DNA of 64,000 bases from Bacillota bacterium (GCA_023460085.1 JAEWRI010000001.1:127759-191758); one strand, 5' to 3'; shown: positions 15,615-24,783, counted from the first letter of the stretch. The notes: generated by a model not told the origin, from the sequence alone. Translations and numbers: made by a program.

Positions 15615-16918
15615 TGCAGCTCCCCCAGCAGGTCGTATTCGTAGGCGTCCGTAATCAGGACATCATGAAAACTTCCCGGCGTCAAGTCTTTTTTTGTAGA
15701 AATATACGTGACGCCGTCCACCTGAGGCGCCTGCGCCATGCTGCGCGCGATATAAATTCCCGTATCGGCGTCGAAGCCGTCCACGAGCACACGCGTTTTC
15801 TTGCCGATTTGCGCCTGACAGACAGACTGAGAAATGCCCTCCTGAAGCCCCATCAGCGCGTCGTACCGCTCCTGCTTTATCTCCTCCGGCAGCTGCCCGG
15901 GCAGCTCCGCCGCGGGCGTGCCTTCCTCCGCGGAGTAACGGAACACGCCGAGGCGCTCGAAGCGCAGCTCCTCCACGCAGTCCATCATGATATCGAAGTC
16001 GTTCTGCGTCTCTCCCGGAAAGCCCACGATGAGCGACGTGCGCACCGTGAAGCCCGCGTCGTGCAGCTTCTTTACGAGCTTCACCGTGGAAGCGCGGCTT
16101 TGACGGCGGTTCATGCGTTTCAGTACGCTGTCGCTGAAATGCTGCAGCGGCAGGTCGATGTAGCGGCAGATGTTGCTGTGCTTCAGCATCACGCTCAGCA
16201 GCTCGTCCGTCACGCCGTCGGGGTAGCAGTACAGCACGCGCAGCCAGCCATCGCCCATGATGGGAGCGGCCTTATCCAGCAGCTCCGGCAGCATCCGCCG
16301 GCCCAGATCCGCGCCGTAGCGCGTGGTGTCCTGCGCGATGAGTATGGCTTCCGCCACGCCCGCCGCGCGCAAGTCGGAGATTTCGGATAGTATGCTCTCC
16401 TGCGTGCGGCTCTTGAACTCGCCGCGAATCATCGGTATGGCGCAATAACTGCAGTGGTTGGAGCAGCCGTCGGCCACGCGCACATACGCGAGGTGCGGCT
16501 CCGTCGTCAGCACGCGGGCGCGGATATCGGGATCGACCCGCTCGCAGCAGACGAATTTGCGCCCCGCGAGTACGGATTCGATGGCTTCCGTCAGGCGGCT
16601 GTAGCCCGCGACGCCCAGAAACGCGTCCACCTCGGGCAGCTCCTCGGCCAGCTCCTTCGCGTAGCGCTGCGCGAGGCAGCCCGTGACAATCAGCGCCGCG
16701 CCCTTCCGTTTTTGCTGCGCCATGCGCAGTATGGTATCGATCGATTCCTGCTTCGCCTCATGGATGAAGCCGCACGTGTTGACGATGATGACATCCGCGT
16801 CGCCCGGCTCGTCCACGATGGCGGCGTTGCTGTCCGCGAGAAGCCCCAGCATGTGTTCCGTATCAATGCGGTTCTTCGCGCAGCCCAACGAAACGATGTG
16901 AATATATACGCTGTCCAT
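15611..16918 (-). CDS. rimO: ribosomal protein S12 methylthiotransferase RimO
   Basis: Radical SAM enzyme that adds a methylthio group to an aspartate of ribosomal protein S12. 435 residues. The N-terminal UPF0004 domain has the three Cys for the auxiliary cluster (SLGCAKN, NTCGF and TGCLAQRY). The radical SAM domain has CSNHCSYCAIP near residue 150, the canonical CX3CX2C. A C-terminal TRAM domain completes it. It lies one base after ftsK and overlaps pgsA. Confidence 0.96.
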   Translation of the reverse strand: MDSVYIHIVSLGCAKNRIDTEHMLGLLADSNAAIVDEPGDADVIIVNTCGFIHEAKQESIDTILRMAQQKRKGAALIVTGCLAQRYAKELAEELPEVDAFLGVAGYSRLTEAIESVLAGRKFVCCERVDPDIRARVLTTEPHLAYVRVADGCSNHCSYCAIPMIRGEFKSRTQESILSEISDLRAAGVAEAILIAQDTTRYGADLGRRMLPELLDKAAPIMGDGWLRVLYCYPDGVTDELLSVMLKHSNICRYIDLPLQHFSDSVLKRMNRRQSRASTVKLVKKLHDAGFTVRTSLIVGFPGETQNDFDIMMDCVEELRFERLGVFRYSAEEGTPAAELPGQLPEEIKQERYDALMGLQEGISQSVCQAQIGKKTRVLVDGFDADTGIYIARSMAQAPQVDGVTYISTKKDLTPGSFHDVLITDAYEYDLLGELQ

Positions 16919-16919
16919 G

Positions 16920-19412
16920 CTATTCCTCCCCCGTTCCGAACATTTCCGCAGCCATTTCGCGCGTGATCAGCACCTGACGCGCCTTGCTGCCCTCGAACGG
17001 GCTGACGATGCGCCGCTGCTCCATCTCGTCCACGAGCCGCGCCGCGCGGGCATAGCCCACGCGCAGCCTGCGCTGCAGCATCGAAATGGACGCCTGTCCG
17101 TATTCCAGCACGATGTCCACCGCGCGCGGCAGCAACGGATCCATTTCGCCCTCCTCGGGCTCGTCGCCGTCCTCCTGCGCGCTCAGGTTGTTGACAAAGT
17201 CCTCGTCGAACTCGGCCTCTCCGCCCGCCGCCACATACTCCGTCACGGCTTCGAGGTCCGCGTCGCCCACGTAGCAGCCCTGCAGACGCACCGGCTTGGG
17301 CGCGCCCGACGGGTGGTAGAGCATATCGCCGTTGCGCAGCAGCTTCTCCGCGCCGTTCTGATCCAGTATGGTGCGCGAGTCCACGCCCGAGTTGACCTTA
17401 AACGCGATGCGTGAACTGATGTTCGCCTTTATGACGCCCGTGATGACGTTGACCGACGGGCGCTGCGTCGCGACGACGAGATGGATGCCCGCCGCGCGTC
17501 CCAGCTGTGCGATGCGGCAGATGGAGTCCTCCACCTCTCTCGGGGAGGACATCATGAGCTCTGCCAGCTCGTCGATGACCACCACGATGTGCGGCAGCTG
17601 CGTCTCCTCCGGCCCCATCAGCTGATTGAAGCGCGTAATCTCCCTCGCGCCGCGCTCCGCGAACACCTTGTAGCGGGAGTTCATTTCGCTGACCGCCCAG
17701 TTTAATGCGCTCGCGGCCTTCTTCGGATCCGTCACGACCGGCACCAGCAGGTGCGGAATGTGCTTGAACATCGACAGCTCCACCACCTTGGGGTCGATGA
17801 GCACCAGCTTCACTTCCTCCGGCGCGGCCTTGTACAGCAGGCTCGTGATCATGGCGTTGATGCACACACTCTTGCCGCTGCCCGTTTCGCCCGCGATGAG
17901 TATGTGCGGCATCTTGGCGATGTCCACGTAGTAGTTCTTGCCGAGGATGTCCTTGCCCAGTGCGAAGGTCAGCGGCGACGGCGTCTTCTTGAACTCCTCC
18001 GTCTCCAGCAGCGAACGCAGGTGCACGAAGGTGACGTCCGAGTTGGGCACCTCGATGCCCACCGCCGCCTTGCCCGGTATGGGCGCTTCTATCTTCACGG
18101 CCTTCGCCGCGAGGTTCATCGCGATGTCGTTCTCCAGCTCCTTGATGCGCTTGACGCGCACGCCCGCCGCGGGCCGAAGCTCGTAGCGTGTGACGGCCGG
18201 GCCGCGCACGCTGTGCACCACCTGCGCCTCCACGCCGAAGTTCCTCAGCGTCTCCTCGATGAGCATGGCGGTGCGGCGCTGCTCCTCCTGCCCGGTGTTC
18301 TTGCTCTGCTCCTCCGCACGCGTCAGCAGCGTCAGCGGCGGGCGCTTATAGGTGCTGGTGGTGCGGTGCTTCGCGGGCTGTACTTCGGACGCGCCCGACG
18401 CGGCGGGAACGGCGGAGGACGGCAGCTTCGGTTTTTCCGCCACAGGCTGCGCTTCGGCAAACCCGATGTGGGAATCCGCCGTGCGCGACGGTGGCTCCGC
18501 GGCAGCCTCCTCGATGGAAAATCCGCCGCGCTGCGGCGCGTATTCCGGCGGCTGCGGCGCGCGGTACGGTTGCGCGGCTTCGCCGGGCATCGCCAGCGCA
18601 GCGCCCTTCGCGGTATATTGCTCCTCGTCAAAATATGACGGCATGGGTTTGCTCCTGCGAAAGCTCTTGCTGGTCAGCAGCTCCGGTTCCTTTGGGCCTT
18701 CCTCCGCAAACACCAGCTGTCCTTCGTCCTCCCCGCGGAGGTTTTCGATATAGAGGCGGTTCTGTCTTCGCTGCTCCGCGCCCTCGCGCACCTTCTCCAC
18801 GGTGCGTTTGCCCGCGTCCACAACGTCCCTGCTCATCTTCTTGATAGAGAGGCCGGTGATGATGAGCATGGCAATCAGCAGCAGGGTAATAAAGAGTATC
18901 ACGGAGCCGACGGTACCCAGCAGCAGCCAGCAGGGATACACGAGCAGGCAGCCTGCCGCGCCCGCGCCCGCGCCGTTATCCATGCCCTGCCGGTACGAAT
19001 CCGCCACATATGAAAAAAAGCCATCGTTGAGTTTGAGCTTGTCCAGTGTGAAGGTATGCGCCAGAGAAAGTATGGACACCACCATCAGCACGATGAGTAC
19101 GGTTCTGCCCGCGCTGCCCTTCTTTTCGCGCGCGGCGATGACCGCCACGCCCAGCGCGACAAGCGCGAAGGGAACAAGGTATACAAACAGACCAAACAGA
19201 CCGAACAGCACATCCCGAAACGCGCCGCCCAGCAGCCCGGTGCCCGTCTGCACAAAAACGCACACGCCCAGAAAAATCCCCAGCGCGATGAATATGACGC
19301 CCGCCACTTCGCTGGACGCTTTGCTCTTTTTGACCGCGGGTTTCTGCGCCTGTTTTGGCGCGGGTTTCCGCTCCTGTTTGGACGCGGGACGCGCGGTTTG
19401 GCCCTTTGGCAT
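16920..19412 (-). CDS. ftsK: DNA translocase FtsK/SpoIIIE
   Basis: Septal DNA pump that moves chromosome ends, and in sporulation the forespore chromosome, through the closing septum. 830 residues from the ATG at 19410-19412, chosen because GAGGTGA precedes it and a sigma-A promoter ends just upstream; longer frames would start before the promoter. Layout: a Lys/Pro-rich start, four N-terminal membrane segments (about 40-180), a low-complexity linker, then the motor with Walker A GETGSGKSV, Walker B VVVIDELAELMM and the RIAQLGRAAGIHLVVATQRP segment. A winged-helix gamma domain lies at the end (about 765-825). Confidence 0.95.
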   Translation of the reverse strand: MPKGQTARPASKQERKPAPKQAQKPAVKKSKASSEVAGVIFIALGIFLGVCVFVQTGTGLLGGAFRDVLFGLFGLFVYLVPFALVALGVAVIAAREKKGSAGRTVLIVLMVVSILSLAHTFTLDKLKLNDGFFSYVADSYRQGMDNGAGAGAAGCLLVYPCWLLLGTVGSVILFITLLLIAMLIITGLSIKKMSRDVVDAGKRTVEKVREGAEQRRQNRLYIENLRGEDEGQLVFAEEGPKEPELLTSKSFRRSKPMPSYFDEEQYTAKGAALAMPGEAAQPYRAPQPPEYAPQRGGFSIEEAAAEPPSRTADSHIGFAEAQPVAEKPKLPSSAVPAASGASEVQPAKHRTTSTYKRPPLTLLTRAEEQSKNTGQEEQRRTAMLIEETLRNFGVEAQVVHSVRGPAVTRYELRPAAGVRVKRIKELENDIAMNLAAKAVKIEAPIPGKAAVGIEVPNSDVTFVHLRSLLETEEFKKTPSPLTFALGKDILGKNYYVDIAKMPHILIAGETGSGKSVCINAMITSLLYKAAPEEVKLVLIDPKVVELSMFKHIPHLLVPVVTDPKKAASALNWAVSEMNSRYKVFAERGAREITRFNQLMGPEETQLPHIVVVIDELAELMMSSPREVEDSICRIAQLGRAAGIHLVVATQRPSVNVITGVIKANISSRIAFKVNSGVDSRTILDQNGAEKLLRNGDMLYHPSGAPKPVRLQGCYVGDADLEAVTEYVAAGGEAEFDEDFVNNLSAQEDGDEPEEGEMDPLLPRAVDIVLEYGQASISMLQRRLRVGYARAARLVDEMEQRRIVSPFEGSKARQVLITREMAAEMFGTGEE

Positions 19413-19431
19413 TCGCTTCACCTCGGTTACC

Positions 19432-19459
19432 ATTATATCATACCGGGTGAAATATACAA
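19432..19459 (-). promoter_or_regulatory. sigma-A promoter of ftsK
   Basis: Minus-strand TTGTAT (19459-19454) and TATAAT (19437-19432) with a 16-base spacer. The predicted 5' leader is only about 12-15 bases before the ftsK ATG plus its ribosome site. Confidence 0.55.
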
Positions 19460-19567
19460 TCACGGTTTGGAAAACGATAACAGGCGGGGCTTTTCGCCCG
19501 CATATCCATATCTGAAAAGGCATTCGCGGTCTGCGGTAATATGCTGAACTGAGGAACTGCGGACTCG

Positions 19568-19654
19568 TATCCCCCACCCGGGCACCGTTGCGTTGTGGTT
19601 ATCAAAGTCTTGCGGCGAAGTGCCCGGGAGCCCCCTTCAGGCAAGGGGGTCTTA
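19568..19654. repeat. intergenic repeat, copy 1 of 2
   Basis: About 87 bases starting TATCCCCCACCCGGGCACC and containing GTGCCCGGGAGCCCCCTT and AAGGGGG. CCCGGGCAC and GTGCCCGGG are inverted, as are CCCCCTT and AAGGGGG, so the element can form two hairpins. It repeats at 19686 with roughly 85 percent identity by eye. Confidence 0.8.
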
Positions 19655-19685
19655 TGCCAACTTCGTTTCGGCTATCGCTGTCCCC

Positions 19686-19772
19686 TATCCCCCACCCGGG
19701 CACCATTGTGTACGCTTATCGAAGACTTGCGGCAAAGTGCCCGGGAGCCCCCTTTAGGCAAGGGGGCCTTTT
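19686..19772. repeat. intergenic repeat, copy 2 of 2
   Basis: Second copy of the element at 19568. In this copy the last hairpin (CCCCCTTTAGGCAAGGGGG) is followed on the plus strand by CCTTTTTT, so it looks like a plus-strand terminator, although no plus-strand gene lies here. It fills the gap between tepA and ftsK, which otherwise holds nothing recognisable. Confidence 0.8.
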
Positions 19773-19804
19773 TTGGCTCCGCTGCGGTTGAATGCCCTCC
19801 GCCC

Positions 19805-20641
19805 TCACGGAGCGGGCTTCGGCGCACCCTGTGGCTTTTCCTTTTTCGGTGTTTTGGGAGGCTTGTCGGCAGCGGGTTTGTCCTTCTTCGGCGTTTCCGG
19901 AGGCTTGCCGGCAGCGGGTTTGCCCTTCTCCGGCGTTTCGTTCGGCTTGTCCGGGGCGGGTTCGTCCTCCTCCGGCAGCCCGGACATCAAGCGGATTTTG
20001 CGCATGGCCGCGGCGAAGTCTCCCACCTCGTCGATGATGCCGCAGTCCACCATCTCCTTGCCCACGAGCACCGTGCCGCAGTCGTTGGCCATCTCTCCGG
20101 TCAGCATCATCAGGCGCTTGTACTCTTCGCTCGGTATGCGCGAATGGTCGCACGCGAAGTCGATGATGCGCTGCTGCATTTTGTGCAGGTAGTCGAAGGT
20201 CTGCGGCACGCCGATGACGACGCCGTTCATCCGGATGGGATGGATGGTGACGCTGGCGGTGGGAGAAATGTACGTGTAGCGCGCGGACACCGCGAGTGCG
20301 AGGCCGATGCTGTGGCCGCCGCCCAGTATCAGCGATACCGAGGGCTTCTTCATGCCCGCTATCATTTCGGCCAGCGCGAGGCCCGCCTCCACGTCGCCGC
20401 CCGCCGTGTTCATCAGCAGCATGAACCCCTTCACCTCGGGATCCTGCTCTATCATCACGAGCTGCGGCAGTATGTGTTCGTACTTGGTGACTTTGTTGTT
20501 GGGCGGAAGGTGCATATGCCCTTCTATCTGCCCGATGATGCTTACGATATGGATGGGCGAGACGGGCGCGAGCGGCATACCAAATTCCTTGATCTGCACA
20601 CCCGTCTGCGCATCCTGCGTTTTTTCCGGCTCGTTTGACAT
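19805..20641 (-). CDS. tepA: ClpP-class serine protease TepA
   Basis: 278 residues. The ClpP/crotonase fold (about 25-225) has the oxyanion-type GGDVEAG near residue 80, the nucleophile region GGGHSIGLALAVSA near 107 and a conserved TIHP His near 132. It matches the TepA (YmfB) subgroup that lies beside spoIIIE/ftsK in bacilli. TepA has been linked to protein export and spore integrity; the exact substrate is unknown. The tail (about 228-278) is a Lys/Pro-rich set of three near-repeats of the type KPxxTPKKxKPAA, unusual for the family and probably disordered. Confidence 0.88.
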   Translation of the reverse strand: MSNEPEKTQDAQTGVQIKEFGMPLAPVSPIHIVSIIGQIEGHMHLPPNNKVTKYEHILPQLVMIEQDPEVKGFMLLMNTAGGDVEAGLALAEMIAGMKKPSVSLILGGGHSIGLALAVSARYTYISPTASVTIHPIRMNGVVIGVPQTFDYLHKMQQRIIDFACDHSRIPSEEYKRLMMLTGEMANDCGTVLVGKEMVDCGIIDEVGDFAAAMRKIRLMSGLPEEDEPAPDKPNETPEKGKPAAGKPPETPKKDKPAADKPPKTPKKEKPQGAPKPAP

Positions 20642-20700
20642 GGTTTCCCCCCGCGAAAAAGATTTATTCTAGTATCCTTCCGCGAGGGCGCGTTTATCCG

Positions 20701-21288
20701 TTATTGCGGCTGCAGCATCACCGGCTGCAGTTGTTTGCCATCCAGCGCAAGCTGCGCTGCCGAAACGATCAGGCTCATGTCCGCCACTATCGAGGCGCTT
20801 TTTTTGCGGCTGTCGTCCTGCCGGTACGGCACAAAGTACATGTTGCGCGTATTAAGCAGCAGCCCCAGATTTTTCGCGTTGGCTGAAAGCGCGTCGTTCG
20901 TCGATACCGCGATGAGCACCGGCCCTCCGTTGCGCAGATGCGCCTTTGCCGCCAGCAGCACCGGCGTATCCGTGACGCCCAGCGCCAGCTTTGCCATGGT
21001 ATTCCCTGTACACGGCGCGATGATCAGCAGATCGAGCAGCCGCTGCGGCCCGATGGGCTCCGCGTGCACCAGATCGTAGATGATCTCGTTGCCCGTTGTC
21101 ACGCACAGGAAATGCTTCAATTCCGTCGCCTTCATAAACCGCGTGTCGTGGCCCGCCGCGGCGTATGATAATATGGGCGTCACCTTTGCGCCGATCGAGA
21201 CCAGCTCTTCCACGACCGGCATGATGCGCTCGAATGTACAAAACGAACCCGTAATGGCAAACCCGATTCGTTTACCCTCCAATTCCAT
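20701..21288 (-). CDS. dpaB: dipicolinate synthase subunit B
   Basis: Flavoprotein-fold subunit (SpoVFB) that works with DpaA to make dipicolinic acid, the spore core chelator, from a lysine-pathway intermediate in the mother cell. 195 residues from the ATG at 21288, preferred over the in-frame TTG at 21309 because GAGAGG lies eight bases upstream. Motifs: GFAITGSFCTF near residue 8, IIAPCTGNTMAKLA near 90 and ALSANAKNLG near 137. It overlaps the dpaA 3' end by 17 bases. Confidence 0.95.
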   Translation of the reverse strand: MELEGKRIGFAITGSFCTFERIMPVVEELVSIGAKVTPILSYAAAGHDTRFMKATELKHFLCVTTGNEIIYDLVHAEPIGPQRLLDLLIIAPCTGNTMAKLALGVTDTPVLLAAKAHLRNGGPVLIAVSTNDALSANAKNLGLLLNTRNMYFVPYRQDDSRKKSASIVADMSLIVSAAQLALDGKQLQPVMLQPQ

Positions 21289-22108
21289 GCTGTGATTCCT
21301 CTCTTTCAAACGCGTGCAGCATCGCCTCAGCCGCCGACCCGGGGAAAGCCCTTCCCGGCAGCCCCGCTTCGATGCGCGCGTCCAGTCCCAACTCTTTTGC
21401 CCTCTCGACGTCCAGCCCGTAAGGCGGGGACGCCAGCTCTATGATGCATGCATGCGGCGGGACGCTTGCCAGCTCATCCTCGCCGATAATCCGTTCCGGC
21501 ACGGTGTTGAATACCACATCGGCGCTTCGCAGCGCCTGCGCGAGCCCGCGGATATGCGCGGCCTCGTACCCCTGCGCCCGCGCGAACTCGAGGTCGCCCT
21601 GCTTGCGCGCGCACACCGTCACCCGCGCCGCGTGCGCCCTCAGCAGCGACGCCAGCAGCTTCGCGATACGCCCGAAGCCCGTCACCACGCAGCGTGCGCC
21701 GCACAGCGCCGTCTCCGAGCCCTTCAGATACGCGCAGACAGCGCCCTGCGCCGTCAGCATCGCGTTGGTTACGATAAACGCTTCGTCCGCCAGCACGTCG
21801 AATACGCGGCGGCCTTCCAGCACGCCGCGCGCGCGGGCGTCCAAGCCGCCCAGCAGGTACGCGCTTTGGGGATATCTGTCCGACACATCCTCCAGCCGCA
21901 GCCGGGTTTCTGAGAAAGGTGCCTTCAGGGAGCCGTCCGGCGATTGGTACGGCACGGGCAGGAATACCCAGTCCGCTTCATCCGCCCAGTCGTCCCGGAC
22001 GCCGAGCTTTCCGAAGCCGATGGTATGTATTCCATACCCTTTCCCTTTCAGCATTTCCGCGAGGCGAACCTGCCGCAAATCGCCGCCGGCGATGAGTATG
22101 CTTTGCAT
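21272..22108 (-). CDS. dpaA: dipicolinate synthase subunit A
   Basis: SpoVFA, the NAD(P)-dependent subunit of dipicolinate synthase. 278 residues: an N-terminal domain starting MQSILIAGGDLRQ, and a C-terminal Rossmann domain with VVTGFGRIAK near residue 140 and ELASPPYGLD near 223. It leads the dpaA-dpaB pair and has a good sigma-K-type promoter 30-60 bases upstream, consistent with late mother-cell expression. Spacing to the neighbouring dUTPase-like gene is 160 bases. Confidence 0.95.
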   Translation of the reverse strand: MQSILIAGGDLRQVRLAEMLKGKGYGIHTIGFGKLGVRDDWADEADWVFLPVPYQSPDGSLKAPFSETRLRLEDVSDRYPQSAYLLGGLDARARGVLEGRRVFDVLADEAFIVTNAMLTAQGAVCAYLKGSETALCGARCVVTGFGRIAKLLASLLRAHAARVTVCARKQGDLEFARAQGYEAAHIRGLAQALRSADVVFNTVPERIIGEDELASVPPHACIIELASPPYGLDVERAKELGLDARIEAGLPGRAFPGSAAEAMLHAFEREESQHGIGG

Positions 22109-22139
22109 CGCTTTCCCTCCCGCAAATAAGGATTCATCC

Positions 22140-22168
22140 TATCTTATGCGCAATGCATAGGGCAGGTG
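22140..22168 (-). promoter_or_regulatory. sigma-K-type promoter of dpaAB
   Basis: Minus-strand CACC (22168-22165) and CATAAGATA (22148-22140) with a 16-base spacer match the sigma-K consensus mACm-N16-CATAnnnTA. spoVF is a sigma-K operon in Bacillus, which makes the match credible. Confidence 0.6.
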
Positions 22169-22267
22169 ATAGGCCGCCCAAAAAGCTTCACAACCTCTCA
22201 CCTTCCGCGAAGCAAACAAAAAACGCCGTCGCGAAACGGCGCTTTTCCCGCGCAATATGCTTTTAAG

Positions 22268-22645
22268 TTACGCCCCGGCGGACTGCTCCTCCACCGCGTA
22301 ACCCTTTTTCTCCGACGTGCCGTGCTGGCGCGCGAAGTTCTCCTTGTTCTTATCCATGTAGCGGCGGAAAAGCTCCTCCGCATCCATGCCGGATTTCAGG
22401 CACATGCTGACAAAGAAATGCAGTATGTCCACCAGCTCGTCCCGCACCTTGCCCTCGTCCACGGGACGCGGGTTCTTCCACCACTTGAAGTTGACCTCGT
22501 CAATCAGCTCGGCCAGCTCGGAGAGCATCGCCAGCGTCTCCCTCTGTATCCAGACCTCCATGGGAATGGCCTCGAGGCCGCGGCGCTCCGCCAGCTCGGT
22601 ATCGAAGCGGCGCTGGTACTCGAAGATGGTCTCCAGCTTATCCAT
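22268..22645 (-). CDS. all-alpha dUTPase-like NTP pyrophosphohydrolase
   Basis: 125 residues, all-helical by composition. The metal-binding helices SELAELIDEVNFKWW (about 42-56) and DELVDILHFFVSM (about 69-81) match the dUTPase_2/MazG-like family that hydrolyses dUTP or related nucleotides to the monophosphate. It occupies the place of ymxH in the bacillus locus. Its start overlaps the M16 protease stop by eight bases. The substrate is not certain. Confidence 0.82.
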   Translation of the reverse strand: MDKLETIFEYQRRFDTELAERRGLEAIPMEVWIQRETLAMLSELAELIDEVNFKWWKNPRPVDEGKVRDELVDILHFFVSMCLKSGMDAEELFRRYMDKNKENFARQHGTSEKKGYAVEEQSAGA

Positions 22646-23906
22646 TGAACCCCTCCAGCAGCTTTTCTATCTCGTCGCGCTTCTCTATCTTTCCCGCGAA
22701 CACGGCGGACATCTTGGAGAAATCGAAGATTTTATCGATTAGCCTGTCCACGCTTTCGGGCGTCACCGCCGCGATTTTGCGCTGGGTCTCCTCCTCGTTA
22801 TACACCTCGTCCAGCAGTAGCAGAGACTTGCCGAGCGCGCTCATCACGGCGTTGGAGCCCTCCATGGAGAGCGCGTAGTTGCCAATCAGCTGCTCCTTGC
22901 CCTGCGCGAAGTCTTCCGCGCAGATGCGCTCCGCCTTCAGCGTATCGATTTCCTGCTTCATCAGCTTCACCACCTCGTCGGCGTTGGCCGCCGTGGTGCC
23001 CGCGTACAGCGTGAACATGCCCGTAAAGCTGTAGGTAGACGGGTAAGAATACACCGAATACGCAAGGCCCTTTTCCTCGCGAATCAGCTGGAACAGCCGC
23101 GAGCTCATGCCGCCGCCAAGGATGTTGTTGAGCACCGCCAAAGCGAAGCGCTCATCATCCGCGAAGCTGGAGCCGGGGAACGAGAGGCACAGGTGCGTCT
23201 GCTCCACATCCTTCTCGATAAACAGCGTGCGCAGCGCGGATACGAAGGGCGTTTCGCACTGCTCGGCCTCCTTCTTGACGCCGCGCGAATACCCGCCGAA
23301 GTACTGCTCCATCGTGCCGATGAGCGCCGCTTCGTCGTACTTGCCCGCGACGGATATGACCACGTTGGCCGGATAGTAGTGCATGTCAATGTAGCGCAGC
23401 AGATCGTCCCGCGTGAAGCGCCGGATGTTTTCCTCCGGCCCCAGTATGGGCTTGGAGAGCGTACTGCCCGTAAAGAAGAGCTCCGAAATCTTCTCGTGCG
23501 TGAGCTCCTCCACATCGTCGCCGACCATCTTGATTTCCTCGATGACGACGCCCTTCTCCTTCTCCATCTCCTGCGCGTCAAACTGCGCGTTCGCGAAAAG
23601 GTCCGAGAGTACGTCGAGGCCCACATCCAGCTTGTCCGGCACGACGCGCACGTGATAACACGTGCACTCCTTGGACGTAAAGGCGTTGATCTGACCGCCG
23701 ATGTTGTCGATATCCGCGGCAATCTGCTTTGTGGAACGGCTCTGCGTTCCTTTGAACATCATGTGTTCTATAAAATGGGATATGCCATTTTCCGCGTCTG
23801 TTTCGCAGGTGGAGCCGGTTTTTACCCATATGCCCGCCGCGACCGAGGGAATAGTAGGCATCGGCTGCGCGATGACGCGGATGCCGTTGCCCAGCGTATG
23901 TACCAT
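22638..23906 (-). CDS. M16 family zinc metalloprotease
   Basis: 422 residues from the ATG at 23906, chosen for the GAAGGAGACG site upstream. The inverted zinc motif HFIEH (HxxEH) lies near residue 44, with the downstream zinc Glu in EEIKMVGDDVEE near 120. A C-terminal inactive M16 domain (about 170-400) is present. It is the MlpA/YmxG-type single-chain protein of the spoVF-dapG region in bacilli, a likely cytosolic peptidase of unknown substrate. It begins eleven bases after the YlxY-like gene. Confidence 0.92.
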   Translation of the reverse strand: MVHTLGNGIRVIAQPMPTIPSVAAGIWVKTGSTCETDAENGISHFIEHMMFKGTQSRSTKQIAADIDNIGGQINAFTSKECTCYHVRVVPDKLDVGLDVLSDLFANAQFDAQEMEKEKGVVIEEIKMVGDDVEELTHEKISELFFTGSTLSKPILGPEENIRRFTRDDLLRYIDMHYYPANVVISVAGKYDEAALIGTMEQYFGGYSRGVKKEAEQCETPFVSALRTLFIEKDVEQTHLCLSFPGSSFADDERFALAVLNNILGGGMSSRLFQLIREEKGLAYSVYSYPSTYSFTGMFTLYAGTTAANADEVVKLMKQEIDTLKAERICAEDFAQGKEQLIGNYALSMEGSNAVMSALGKSLLLLDEVYNEEETQRKIAAVTPESVDRLIDKIFDFSKMSAVFAGKIEKRDEIEKLLEGFNG

Positions 23907-23917
23907 GTGCGTCTCCT

Positions 23918-24520
23918 TCAAAGCATTTCGTTCACTTTGAGGATAGTATAACCTTTATCGAGCACAATTTGTACTACTTTTTCGAAATCATTGAAATTGT
24001 TGTCCGCGCGGACGCAGACGAACATATCGCCCGCCAGCGCGTCTGCCAGCGCGTCCGTCCAGCCGCCCTCCAGACTCAGCTTTGACACGTCGATGGACGG
24101 GCAGACCTCTCGCACCGCGCCGCCCTCCGCGTAGCCCATCACGGGAATGCTGTACCCGCCGCCGAGATAAAGCGCGGACGCGCGCGTGCGCCCCGTGATG
24201 TAATAGCCCACGCCGTGGCCCTGCGCCATCACGGCCAGCATATTGTCGGCCATCGCCTCCGTCTGCGTGTCGGGGAAAAAGAACGTCGCCTTGACGCCGT
24301 ACGCTTTCAGCGTATCCATGTACGCTTCCACGTCGCTTCCATCCGTCACCAGGATTTGCAGCCCCACCACGGCTTCGCCGGTGCTGCCCCGCAGCGCGGG
24401 ATCCGTCTCGAACATGCCCTGCAGCGGCCCGAACGCCGCGAACCACACCAGCAGTATGATTACCGCGAGGCATATGTTGGTTACCAGCGTCTTCCTTACG
24501 CTGCTTTTCGGTTTACTCAT
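23918..24520 (-). CDS. YlxY-like degenerate polysaccharide deacetylase
   Basis: 200 residues from the ATG at 24520 (GGGGGTG upstream). One N-terminal membrane segment (about 13-32) is followed by a domain whose AYGVKATFFFPD segment resembles NodB-type deacetylases. The catalytic TFDDG motif is replaced by LVTDGSD, and no HTxxH zinc motif is visible. Position next to the M16 protease matches ylxY of bacilli. Family membership rests on synteny plus this weak resemblance; catalysis is unlikely. Confidence 0.6.
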   Translation of the reverse strand: MSKPKSSVRKTLVTNICLAVIILLVWFAAFGPLQGMFETDPALRGSTGEAVVGLQILVTDGSDVEAYMDTLKAYGVKATFFFPDTQTEAMADNMLAVMAQGHGVGYYITGRTRASALYLGGGYSIPVMGYAEGGAVREVCPSIDVSKLSLEGGWTDALADALAGDMFVCVRADNNFNDFEKVVQIVLDKGYTILKVNEML

Positions 24521-24653
24521 CTGTAACACCCCCCACACATCTATATTCACGCCTGTCCTCATTCATGCAGGGCATATCCCTTGCTATATGCATATGACGG
24601 CGGCGCGCATCGGATACTATTTTTACGGTCAAAAGCGCTCACCGCCGCCCATA

Positions 24654-24682
24654 TTGACGGTGCTGGAACGCAATGGTATAGT
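24654..24682 (+). promoter_or_regulatory. sigma-A promoter of the redoxin operon
   Basis: TTGACG (24654-24659), 17-base spacer, TATAGT (24677-24682). The leader to the redoxin start is about 95 bases with no obvious hairpin. Confidence 0.65.
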
Positions 24683-24783
24683 TATTAAGAATCATTGGCA
24701 TGAAGCCGGGTATCTTACGACCATACCGTGAGCGGCCATGCGCTGTACCGCAACCCTGACACGAACGTTTGCAGGAGGTTACC

